Source: UBA1672 sp023140905 (GTDB lineage: Bacteria; Pseudomonadota; Alphaproteobacteria; Micavibrionales; Micavibrionaceae). From it: a stretch of 12,177 nucleotides of DNA. A program made the position numbers and the translations under genes. Under the pieces are notes generated by a model that ran no database searches, was not told where the DNA came from, and saw only the letters and a list, made by a program, of their open reading frames with translations. Shown piece by piece: positions 5,815-11,990 of the stretch (positions are counted from its first letter, which is position 1; the number at the start of each line of letters is the position of its first letter). The stretch covers positions 1 to 12,177 of the forward strand of contig DAOVWH010000052.1 in NCBI GenBank assembly GCA_030636745.1, read 5' to 3'.

Positions 5815-6888
5815 ATGAAATGTAAATGCCAGACTGAGGCAGCAAAAGCAAAAGTCTCTGCGAACAAAAAATCGTCGGCTTTATGGATTATCGGTTCTGT
5901 TATAGGGATTGCGCTTTGGTTTTGTCTCTATAATAAACTGGTTCCTTTCTCAAAGTGGATTGTTGCACAGCTTCCCGTTGAGCAAACGGGACATCTTTAT
6001 GAAGCCCTTACTTTCTTTTTTTACGATACTCCCAAGGTTCTTTTACTTCTGACACTAGTCGTTTTTTTAATGGGCATTGTCCGCAGTTTCTTTTCGCCGG
6101 AACGCACACGCGCTCTGCTGGTAGGAAAAAATGAAGGGCTTGGCAATATTGCAGCCGCTTGTCTGGGTGTTGTTACGCCGTTTTGTTCCTGTTCCGCAGT
6201 ACCGCTGTTTATTGGTTTTGTCTCTGCCGGTGTTCCTCTTGGCGTCACCTTTTCTTTCCTGATAGCCGCTCCGATGGTCAACGAGGTGGCTTTAGTCCTT
6301 CTGTTCGGTCTTGTCGGGTGGAAAGTTGCACTTCTTTATCTTGTTTTTGGTCTTGGCATTGCGATTGTCGCGGGCTGGGTGATTGGGCGTTTTCATCTTG
6401 AAAGCTGGCTTGAGGACTGGGTGCAAAAAGTCCGTACAGAAGATGTTACTTTTTCCACGGCACAAACAACGGTTATTGATCGCATTAAGGAAGGTTTGAT
6501 GGCTGTTCGGAAAATTGTCGGCAAAGTCTGGCTCTGGATGATTGCCGGTATTGCTATAGGTGCCTTTATTCACGGATATGTGCCAGTTGAACTTCTGGTA
6601 TCGATCATGGGCAAGGATGTATGGTGGTCGGTTCCAGCCTCTGTTTTGGTGGGTATACCGATGTATTCGAACGCGGCTGGAATTATTCCAATCGTTGAAG
6701 CGTTGCTTGGCAAAGGGGCGGCTCTTGGAACTGTGCTTTCCTTTATGATGGCTGTGACGGCACTTTCACTACCAGAAGCAATTATTCTTCGCAAAGTTCT
6801 GACAACGCGTCTAATAGCTGTCTATTTTTGCGTTGTTTGCTCCGGTATTCTGGCTGTCGGATATTTGTTCAACGTGTTTTTTATCTAG
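5815..6888 (+). CDS. ArsP-type permease (DUF318 family)
   Basis: A 357-residue polytopic inner-membrane permease. Characterised ArsP proteins export trivalent organoarsenicals such as methylarsenite; whether this one does is inference. About eight hydrophobic helices fall in two halves split by a polar loop (about 195-225). The hallmark of the first half is TPFCSCSAVPLF (121-132) with the FCSCS thiols, followed by SFLIAAPMVNE (147-157). The second half has GIPMYSNAAG (280-289) and ALSLPEAIILRKVL. Its N-terminus, MKCKCQTEA, carries two further cysteines before a basic stretch. A good Shine-Dalgarno (AAAAGGA) sets the start. The usual partners in arsP operons (an adjacent ArsR, thioredoxin-like protein or arsenic methylation gene) are missing. 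GC looks slightly above that of its neighbours. It lies just downstream of a tRNA gene and ends in a palindrome, so acquisition by transfer is possible. Confidence 0.88.
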   Translation: MKCKCQTEAAKAKVSANKKSSALWIIGSVIGIALWFCLYNKLVPFSKWIVAQLPVEQTGHLYEALTFFFYDTPKVLLLLTLVVFLMGIVRSFFSPERTRALLVGKNEGLGNIAAACLGVVTPFCSCSAVPLFIGFVSAGVPLGVTFSFLIAAPMVNEVALVLLFGLVGWKVALLYLVFGLGIAIVAGWVIGRFHLESWLEDWVQKVRTEDVTFSTAQTTVIDRIKEGLMAVRKIVGKVWLWMIAGIAIGAFIHGYVPVELLVSIMGKDVWWSVPASVLVGIPMYSNAAGIIPIVEALLGKGAALGTVLSFMMAVTALSLPEAIILRKVLTTRLIAVYFCVVCSGILAVGYLFNVFFI

Positions 6889-6902
6889 GGTCAGGACCCT
6901 AG
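6885..6902. terminator. Palindrome overlapping the permease stop codon
   Basis: CTAGGGTC (6885-6892) and GACCCTAG (6895-6902) form an 8-bp dyad around AG. As RNA it would fold with a 4-nt loop. It begins inside the last codons and includes the TAG stop (6886-6888). GTCTTTTAT follows, a poor T-run. A second dyad, GGTCTT (6902-6907) with AAGACC (6921-6926), shares its first base with the right arm of the first. Probably a terminator serving one or both convergent genes. Confidence 0.5.
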
Positions 6903-6923
6903 GTCTTTTATCCGCGTAATAAG

Positions 6924-6950
6924 ACCGCCTGCGTAAGCTGTCGGAGGTTC
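6924..6950. repeat. Imperfect hairpin containing TGCGTAAGC
   Basis: ACC-G-CC and GG-A-GGT form an imperfect stem around TGCGTAAGCTGTC. The loop 9-mer TGCGTAAGC (6930-6938) also occurs in both tRNA-derived repeats (5296-5304 and 5361-5369). It lies in the 78-bp gap between the permease and ackA. Confidence 0.4.
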
Positions 6951-6955
6951 ACACA

Positions 6956-6969
6956 TAGTAATTTTACTA
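6956..6969 (-). terminator. Palindrome at the end of ackA
   Basis: TAGTAA and TTACTA flank TT in a perfect dyad that includes the ackA TAG stop (6969-6967 on the minus strand). The stem is AT-rich and no clear T-run follows on the minus strand, so it is a weak terminator candidate and may be incidental. Confidence 0.25.
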
Positions 6970-8127
6970 GAATGCTGCTTCTTTGTGTAACATATTTGAA
7001 GAGTCAAGAATGTCTTTAGCATAGTTTTTCCAGACGCTTTCTGCAATGCTGCGTTCTTCGTTTGTTGGAATAACATGACATTCAAACTCGGGCATAAACT
7101 CCAGACGTTTTAGAACAAGATTGCGGATATTCTCTGCGTTCTCCCCGATTCCTGCTGTGAATATTAATCCGTCCATACCGCCAATAGACACAGCCATTGC
7201 TGTAATATATTGCGCAACTTTTAGCACAAAATATTCGATAGCAAATTTTGCAGTATCCTCGTCGCTTTCTGAAAGGATTTTGACGTCATTGCTTATACCG
7301 GACAGACCTTTAAGACCGGATTCTTTGTTAATGAGGTTGTCAATATCATCAATGCTATAATCCATGTGGCGCATAATATAGAGAAGCGCCCCTGCATCAA
7401 TTGCACCCGTGCGAGTCCCCATTGGCAGACCGTCAACAGCCGTCATTCCCATTGTGCTGTCAATGCTTTTGCCGTTTTCTAATGCACATAAGCTTGCACC
7501 ATTTCCAAGGTGTGCAACAACAACTTTTCCTTTTGCCAAATTAGGGTGGTCTTTTTTCAGTTGTGATGCAATCCAGTCATAAGATAAACCGTGGAAGCCG
7601 TAACGTAGCACTCCTTTTTCTGCCATTTCCAGAGGAAGGGCAAAATGAGTAAATAAAGGCCCGTGATTGGCGTGGAAGGCTGTATCAAAGCAACCGTATT
7701 GCAGGATATTTGGTACTTTATTTTCTAGAATATCAACCGAAACCAAATTGTGTGGTTGGTGCAATGGTGCAAGATGCGTGATGCTGTGCAAATAGTCCAA
7801 TGTTTCTTCGTTCAAGAAGGCAGGTTTACTAAAGCGAGAGCCACCATGAACAATCCGGTGTGCTGCGGCTTTTATATTTTCGAGAGGGAAATCATTATGC
7901 ACCAGCCATGCTAGAAGATGGTCTATAGCATCTTCATGAGTTTTGAAGGGGCATAACGGAAGGTCTTCTGTTTCGCGGCCAGAGGTCTTTGCTTTGAAGT
8001 CTGATTCTCCACCAATTTCGGATGCTAAACCTTGTGCCAGTAATGGAAGGTCTTGTTCCAGACCAAAAAGTCTAAATTTAGCACTCGAAGATCCGGCATT
8101 AATGACTAAAATATATTTCTGTTCCAT
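6967..8127 (-). CDS. ackA: Acetate kinase
   Basis: Cytoplasmic kinase that interconverts acetyl-phosphate plus ADP with acetate plus ATP, the second half of the Pta-AckA pathway. The 386-residue protein shows all the family landmarks: VINAGSSSAKF (8-18, the first acetate kinase signature), AHRIVHGG (89-96, with Arg91), FDTAFH with Asp148, HLGNGAS (206-212), MGTRTG with Arg239, and FTAGIGEN (323-330). The C-terminal PTNEER carries the conserved Glu357. Length is near the usual 390-405. Its ATG overlaps the pta stop codon by one base (TAATG), so its translation is probably coupled to the upstream gene. Propionate or butyrate could also be substrates, especially given the MaoC-fused partner. Identification is secure. 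Confidence 0.97.
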   Translation of the reverse strand: MEQKYILVINAGSSSAKFRLFGLEQDLPLLAQGLASEIGGESDFKAKTSGRETEDLPLCPFKTHEDAIDHLLAWLVHNDFPLENIKAAAHRIVHGGSRFSKPAFLNEETLDYLHSITHLAPLHQPHNLVSVDILENKVPNILQYGCFDTAFHANHGPLFTHFALPLEMAEKGVLRYGFHGLSYDWIASQLKKDHPNLAKGKVVVAHLGNGASLCALENGKSIDSTMGMTAVDGLPMGTRTGAIDAGALLYIMRHMDYSIDDIDNLINKESGLKGLSGISNDVKILSESDEDTAKFAIEYFVLKVAQYITAMAVSIGGMDGLIFTAGIGENAENIRNLVLKRLEFMPEFECHVIPTNEERSIAESVWKNYAKDILDSSNMLHKEAAF

Positions 8128-9542
8128 TATTTAATCTTTCCTTGTCTGCGTGCGTGAGCCATAGCTTTGGCAACAGCACATGATAGTAAGCGTGTTCTAA
8201 TTGAGTCAGCGCGGCTGGTCAGGATGATCGGAACTCGGGTTCCAAGCATGATCCCGGCTGCATTTGCGCCGCCTAAGAAAATAAGTTGTTTGGCCAAGAT
8301 GTTTCCTGATTCGATGTTTGGAGCAATGAGAATGTCGGCGTCTCCGGCAACACTGGAAATAATTTTCTTGGTTTTAACAGCTTCCATGCTAATTGCGTTA
8401 TCGAATGCCAAAGGGCCATCGAGGTCGCCGCCTGTGATTTGACCGCGGTCGGCCATTTTACAAAGAGCGGCGGCATCAAGCGTTGAAGGTATGCTACCGG
8501 TCACTGTTTCTACAGCAGAAAGGATAGCAACTTTTGGTCTGCGTTTTTTCTCTTCTTCAAACAAAACGTTCCATAAATCAATAGCGTTCTGACAGATATC
8601 AACTTTGGCTGCTAAATCTGGCGTAATATTGGCCACAGCGTCAGTAATCATCAATGGCTTGTGATAGGTAGGGACATTTAAGAGGAAGACGTGAGAAATT
8701 CGGCGCTCTGTACGCAATCCAGCGGAAGAGGGGACTACAGCACTCAAAAGTTCGTCTGTATGAAGATTTCCCTTCATAAGGGCTTCAATATCACCGGCTA
8801 CCGCTGATCTAACGGCTGCTTCCGCAGAGTCATGGCTATGCTTTGTATCAACAATTTCCCATTTTTCTGCACCCTTAACGCCGCTTTCTTCGATAGCGGC
8901 TTGAATGCGTGCTTTGGGGCCAAATAATACAGGTTCGATCAGTTCCTCTGTAACGGCATCGGCTACGGCTTCGATTCCGCTTGCGCCAACTGGATGGACA
9001 ACACCAACGCGAAGAGCATCGTATTCACGGCTTTTTGCTAATGTATCTTCGTAATGATATTTACCGTGAACAGAAATCATCGGTGTATCAGGGCGAAGAA
9101 TTTTAATTTTGCGGATTGGCGCTAATACAGTAGCTGTTCCTTCTGCAACTACTTCATTTTTTTCATTGGTGCAAACGCAATCAAAAATAACGATTTTTTC
9201 TTTTTTCTTTATCTTTTTCACAACGATTTTGGCTGTGATAAATTCATCTACTTTTATGGGCTGTTTAAATTTAATGTCTTGTTCCAGATAGCCGGTCCCC
9301 GGTCCTGGAAGTTCCGTTCCCAATATAGTGGAAATAAGGCCACCGGACCACATACTATGGCCCACAATACCATTAAATCGGGATTTTTCTGCATAGTCTT
9401 TATCCAGATGCGTTGGATTTACATCTCCAGAAACCGCCGCATATAGATGAATTTCTTGCTGGGTAAGTTGGCGCGTTATTTCAGCGGACATACCAATTTT
9501 GATTTCGCTAAATACGTGGTTTTCTAACATTTCACTGGACAT
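8127..9542 (-). CDS. MaoC-like hydratase / phosphate acyltransferase fusion
   Basis: A 471-residue two-domain enzyme. Residues about 10-140 form a MaoC (R)-enoyl-CoA hydratase hot-dog domain with the motif SGDVNPTHLD (38-47), where Asp40 and His45 are the expected catalytic pair, then FNGIVGHSMWSGGLIS. Residues about 165-470 form a phosphate acetyl/butyryltransferase domain with VGVVHPVGASG (179-189), PSSAGLRTERRISHVFLL and TGGDLDGPLAFDNA (370-383). It should make acyl-phosphate from acyl-CoA and phosphate, feeding AckA. The fused hydratase suggests a link to crotonyl/3-hydroxybutyryl-CoA metabolism, so butyryl-CoA may be a substrate. Similar MaoC-Pta fusions beside ackA are known in alphaproteobacteria. 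GAAAGG about 9 bp upstream supports the start. The minus-strand TTGAAA at 9597-9592 may be a -35. It is the first gene of the operon with ackA. Confidence 0.94.
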   Translation of the reverse strand: MSSEMLENHVFSEIKIGMSAEITRQLTQQEIHLYAAVSGDVNPTHLDKDYAEKSRFNGIVGHSMWSGGLISTILGTELPGPGTGYLEQDIKFKQPIKVDEFITAKIVVKKIKKKEKIVIFDCVCTNEKNEVVAEGTATVLAPIRKIKILRPDTPMISVHGKYHYEDTLAKSREYDALRVGVVHPVGASGIEAVADAVTEELIEPVLFGPKARIQAAIEESGVKGAEKWEIVDTKHSHDSAEAAVRSAVAGDIEALMKGNLHTDELLSAVVPSSAGLRTERRISHVFLLNVPTYHKPLMITDAVANITPDLAAKVDICQNAIDLWNVLFEEEKKRRPKVAILSAVETVTGSIPSTLDAAALCKMADRGQITGGDLDGPLAFDNAISMEAVKTKKIISSVAGDADILIAPNIESGNILAKQLIFLGGANAAGIMLGTRVPIILTSRADSIRTRLLSCAVAKAMAHARRQGKIK

Positions 9543-9784
9543 TACATAAACCTTTCGTGATGTAGATGTAAATAAATTCTAAGCAGAAGAATTTCAATGC
9601 GAAGCATCAAAAACAGAAAGGACGGCTCTTTCAGTCAGCATCATTCTTATGTCGCTGATATCTTGCCGTTTCTTATGTGGTATATGACACTAAATTCCTT
9701 AAAGAGAAGTTAAAGGACAAGGGAATTGATATGTGCAGATAAATATCCACCAAAATAGATTCTATCATAAAAAGGTGAAATAGC

Positions 9785-9832
9785 AATTACCCTATGTGCT
9801 AAACAACCTAAAACTGTTAGTTCGGGGTAATT
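9785..9832. repeat. Inverted repeat, possible structured RNA
   Basis: AATTACCC (9785-9792) and GGGTAATT (9825-9832) are perfect 8-bp arms. Inside them CTAAACA and TGTTAG can extend the structure with one bulge. It is not followed by a T-run. Orientation is unknown. It may be an RNA element or a DNA site. Confidence 0.35.
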
Positions 9833-9840
9833 AGGATTTA

Positions 9841-9858
9841 TTATAGAGGTTCCTATAA
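9841..9858. repeat. Short inverted repeat TTATAG / CTATAA
   Basis: TTATAG (9841-9846) and CTATAA (9853-9858) are perfect 6-bp arms around AGGTTC. This could be an operator-like site or chance, since the arms are AT-rich. Confidence 0.2.
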
Positions 9859-9876
9859 ATGAAATGGCGAACACAA

Positions 9877-9901
9877 TGGTGTTTTTCTTATTCTAACACC
9901 A
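9877..9901. repeat. Hairpin with 7-bp stem
   Basis: TGGTGTT (9877-9883) and AACACCA (9895-9901) pair perfectly around an 11-nt pyrimidine-rich loop. It lies about 155 bp upstream of the pentapeptide-repeat gene. It could be a terminator of an upstream RNA, though no T-run follows on the plus strand. Confidence 0.3.
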
Positions 9902-9907
9902 ATGCAT

Positions 9908-9929
9908 ATTCATCAGTTAACTGGTGAAT
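9908..9929. promoter_or_regulatory. 22-bp operator-like palindrome
   Basis: Arms ATTCATCAGTT and AACTGGTGAAT meet without a spacer and match except for one position, which would be a G-T wobble in RNA. The size and symmetry suit a dimeric repressor or activator. It lies about 130 bp before the pentapeptide-repeat ATG. Confidence 0.4.
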
Positions 9930-10057
9930 CCCCACAAATTTATATGAGTTTTTTGTTGAAATTTACCCAATATTAATGTATTTTACATAAAATGATGCCT
10001 TATAAAAGATAAATATATAGTGTAGCTGTTTAGCAACGCAAGAAAAAGAGTTGAACA

Positions 10058-10981
10058 ATGAATGATGTAGTTTCAGAAAATGATCCTGTCGCAGCACTAA
10101 ATGGTGGTAAAGAGAGCTGGTCTGCCTATGTAGAAGAATATGGTGTTCCAGAAAAAATTCGATTTGGAAACATTGAACACGTAGATCTTTCAGGGATTGA
10201 TCTTAGTGGTGTTAAAGAAATGAGTAGCCTAAGCTTTAATAATGTTAATCTTTCTGACGCAAAGCTTCCTCCATGTTTTAAAAATGTTTTTCTTGCACAT
10301 TCTAATCTTGATAGAGTACAGGCTACGAACTCTGATTTATATGGTTTAGAATTAAACAGAGGTTCAATGGTCAACGCAAATTTAAGTGGCAGTGAAATAA
10401 AGGGGGCTAGATTTTTCAAGGTAAACATGAATCAAATAGATCTCTCAGGTGTTTCCGGTGATGGACGAATTCAAGGAGTTTCTTTTCAATCGTCAAACTT
10501 AACTGCTGCGAATATGGAGAATGCTAAACTTCCACATGCTGATTTTAATCATACAGATATGACTGCTGCGAATATGATGAACGCTGATCTTAGTAATTCT
10601 AGTTGGCATTTGGCAGAGGTAGAAGGAGCAAACCTAGTTGGCGCAAATATGAAAGGAGCTGAGGCAGCGAACGCTGTCTTTTCTAATTCTACGTTTGTTG
10701 GCGCTAATTTATCACAGGCTAATTTTTGCGCCTCTAACTTAAAAGAAACAGATCTTAGTCAGACTAATGCTGATGGAACAAATTTTAATCATACTAACCT
10801 TAGTAATGCTAATTTAACAAACATGAAAATTTCTACTGATAAATTATTCTCCACAGTCTTTACACGTGCAAATTTAGATGGTGCAGAGGGTGTGCCTGTT
10901 CAGCTAGAGAATGTATCTGGTTCTGTATCTGATCATATGTGTGCTCCTGCCGCCTCTTCTTTAGCTTTATCGCTACCATGA
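10058..10981 (+). CDS. Pentapeptide-repeat protein
   Basis: A 307-residue protein whose residues about 42-275 are built of A(D/N)Lxx-type pentapeptides (for example SGIDLSGV, VNANLSGSEIKGA, ANLVGANMKGAEAANA, GANLSQANF, HTNLSNANL). These fold as a right-handed quadrilateral beta-helix. The first 40 residues are non-repetitive, with an aromatic patch (ESWSAYVEEYGV). The last 30 are low-complexity and end in a hydrophobic tail (ASSLALSLP). There is no signal peptide or transmembrane segment. Known family roles range from DNA-mimic protection of gyrase to secreted effectors; the sequence does not decide between them. Two coding-level duplications, at 60 nt (10502/10562) and 240 nt (10542/10782) spacing, suggest growth by repeat duplication. 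It looks more AT-rich than its neighbours and stands alone. AAAAAGAG is a weak ribosome site. Confidence 0.9.
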   Translation: MNDVVSENDPVAALNGGKESWSAYVEEYGVPEKIRFGNIEHVDLSGIDLSGVKEMSSLSFNNVNLSDAKLPPCFKNVFLAHSNLDRVQATNSDLYGLELNRGSMVNANLSGSEIKGARFFKVNMNQIDLSGVSGDGRIQGVSFQSSNLTAANMENAKLPHADFNHTDMTAANMMNADLSNSSWHLAEVEGANLVGANMKGAEAANAVFSNSTFVGANLSQANFCASNLKETDLSQTNADGTNFNHTNLSNANLTNMKISTDKLFSTVFTRANLDGAEGVPVQLENVSGSVSDHMCAPAASSLALSLP

Positions 10982-11006
10982 TATTTCAGAATACACGCTA
11001 GCGTGT
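10979..11006. repeat. 28-bp direct repeat, copy A (downstream of usp gene)
   Basis: TGATATTTCAGAATAC, then AC, then GCTAGCGTGT. It matches copy B (11954-11981) at 26 of 28 positions. The TGA of this copy is the stop codon of the pentapeptide-repeat gene. Positions 10993-11006 form a perfect 14-bp palindrome (ACACGCT/AGCGTGT). Confidence 0.9.
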
Positions 11007-11050
11007 GAAACTACTATAATTGACTACTTGGAATTATATAGAAATAATTT

Positions 11051-11902
11051 TCAACAACCAGCTCCAGCCACTAATATATCACACGGAGGATCTGCCATAA
11101 GACTGTTTGTCACTGGTCCTATTTTGCATGTCTCGTGTCCATGTGTTCCTACGCAAATTAACTCCACTTTTTCTTTTTGCGTGTGTTCGATAAGCGTATA
11201 ATACGGATCAGCTTCGACTACAAAACACTCAATATCTAACTCGAAATCCCCATATTTCGCATTATATTGATGTTTCTGGTCAGTGATGAACGATTCTAGT
11301 TTTTCAGCACAGTCTCCTTTACTGTCCACCGCACATCCAGAACATTGTGCAGTAGTACACAAAATTGTTTTCTCACAAGCATGCATAACTTCGAAATGCG
11401 CATCAGGCGCTATTGCAACAGCTGCATCAAAAGCCTTATAAAACCCGGAAGCAAAATCATTCCCGCATAATACAGACTGATATGGAGCTACCGGCTTTTC
11501 CTTTACCATCAACACAGGAACCGAGCACTCTTGTAATACCCGCGCAAATGTTGTTGACATAAATACATCCATGAACCGCGCTTTCCGATGCATCCCCATA
11601 ATAATGAGTTCTGCCTTAATCCTCGCAGCATGGCCACATATCACATCATAAGTTTTTGCGCTTCTGATGATATCAATATTAACATTAAGTTCCTGCGTTC
11701 CTTTATAATCTCCTATATAGCTTTTAATAAGCGTCTCAATTTCCGCAGCACGTTCCTGCAAACATCCCGGTTCTTTATTTTTTTCAGGAAGAACATGCAA
11801 AATATGCAGCTTCGCATCATGCTCTTTCGCAAGTTTCAAAGCTCGACCCATAGCCCGATCCGAGTTTGCACACAGATCCGTTGCCAATAAAAAACTTTTC
11901 AT
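11051..11902 (-). CDS. Tandem universal stress protein, cysteine-rich
   Basis: A 283-residue protein of two fused UspA domains (about 1-135 and 142-283). The first opens KSFLLATDLCANSDRAMGRAL and contains ELIIMGMHRKARF. The second has the usual VELICVGTHGHE strand-loop. The ATP-binding motif G-2x-G-9x-G(S/T) is degraded in both: domain 1 lacks the second glycine (GMHR), and domain 2 has GTHG but a shortened spacer before GPVTNS. ATP binding is therefore uncertain. It has 15 cysteines, including a cluster at 176, 182, 187, 190 and 198 (C-x5-C-x4-C-x2-C-x7-C) that looks like a metal- or redox-responsive insertion. AAAGG seven bases upstream supports the start. The gene is bracketed by 28-bp direct repeats and is not in an operon. 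Confidence 0.9.
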   Translation of the reverse strand: MKSFLLATDLCANSDRAMGRALKLAKEHDAKLHILHVLPEKNKEPGCLQERAAEIETLIKSYIGDYKGTQELNVNIDIIRSAKTYDVICGHAARIKAELIIMGMHRKARFMDVFMSTTFARVLQECSVPVLMVKEKPVAPYQSVLCGNDFASGFYKAFDAAVAIAPDAHFEVMHACEKTILCTTAQCSGCAVDSKGDCAEKLESFITDQKHQYNAKYGDFELDIECFVVEADPYYTLIEHTQKEKVELICVGTHGHETCKIGPVTNSLMADPPCDILVAGAGC

Positions 11903-11950
11903 ATTTCCACCTTTCTTACGACAGATGACGCTTTTGCTTTATTGCATAAA

Positions 11951-11966
11951 TTCTGATATTTCAGAA
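11951..11966. promoter_or_regulatory. Palindrome upstream of the usp gene
   Basis: TTCTGA and TCAGAA flank TATT in a perfect dyad about 50 bp upstream of the usp ATG. It overlaps the left side of direct repeat copy B and the candidate -10 box at 11963-11968. Copy A lacks this symmetry because its flanking bases differ. Confidence 0.4.
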
Positions 11967-11981
11967 TACGTGCTAGCGTGT
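11954..11981. repeat. 28-bp direct repeat, copy B (upstream of usp gene)
   Basis: TGATATTTCAGAATAC, then GT, then GCTAGCGTGT. It is identical to copy A at 10979-11006 except for two bases, which here break the right-hand palindrome. The two copies start 975 bp apart and flank the usp gene by about 45-50 bp on each side. Confidence 0.9.
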
Positions 11982-11990
11982 AAAAATCAA
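11963..11990 (-). promoter_or_regulatory. Candidate promoter of the usp gene
   Basis: Read on the minus strand, TTGATT (11990-11985) and TATTCT (11968-11963) are 16 bp apart, each matching its consensus at 4/6. The GCTAGC part of repeat copy B falls in the spacer, so a protein bound there would block or remodel the promoter. Confidence 0.3.

Larger units (their letters stand above)
9543..10057. other. 515-bp gene-free region with several dyads
   Basis: I find no gene here. The left part should hold the minus-strand promoter of the MaoC-Pta gene (a possible TTGAAA / 17 bp / TATTTA at 9597-9569). The right part should hold the promoter of the pentapeptide-repeat gene (a weak candidate TTGAAA at 9956-9961 with TATTTT at 9979-9984). 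In between are a long-range stem (9785-9832), two hairpins (9841-9858 and 9877-9901) and an operator-like palindrome (9908-9929). Confidence 0.6.

Noticed and set aside
1172..6888. A single arsenic-resistance locus made of the ArsR-type gene and the ArsP-type permease
   Set aside because: They are more than 4 kb apart with unrelated genes between, the regulator lacks the arsenic-binding motif, and I found no shared operator upstream of the permease.
8167..8442. Plus-strand ORFs inside the MaoC-Pta and ackA genes
   Set aside because: They are antisense to secure, family-typical coding sequence and have no features of their own.
9874..9901. Rho-independent terminator
   Set aside because: The stem is good but no T-run follows on the plus strand and no gene ends upstream on that strand.
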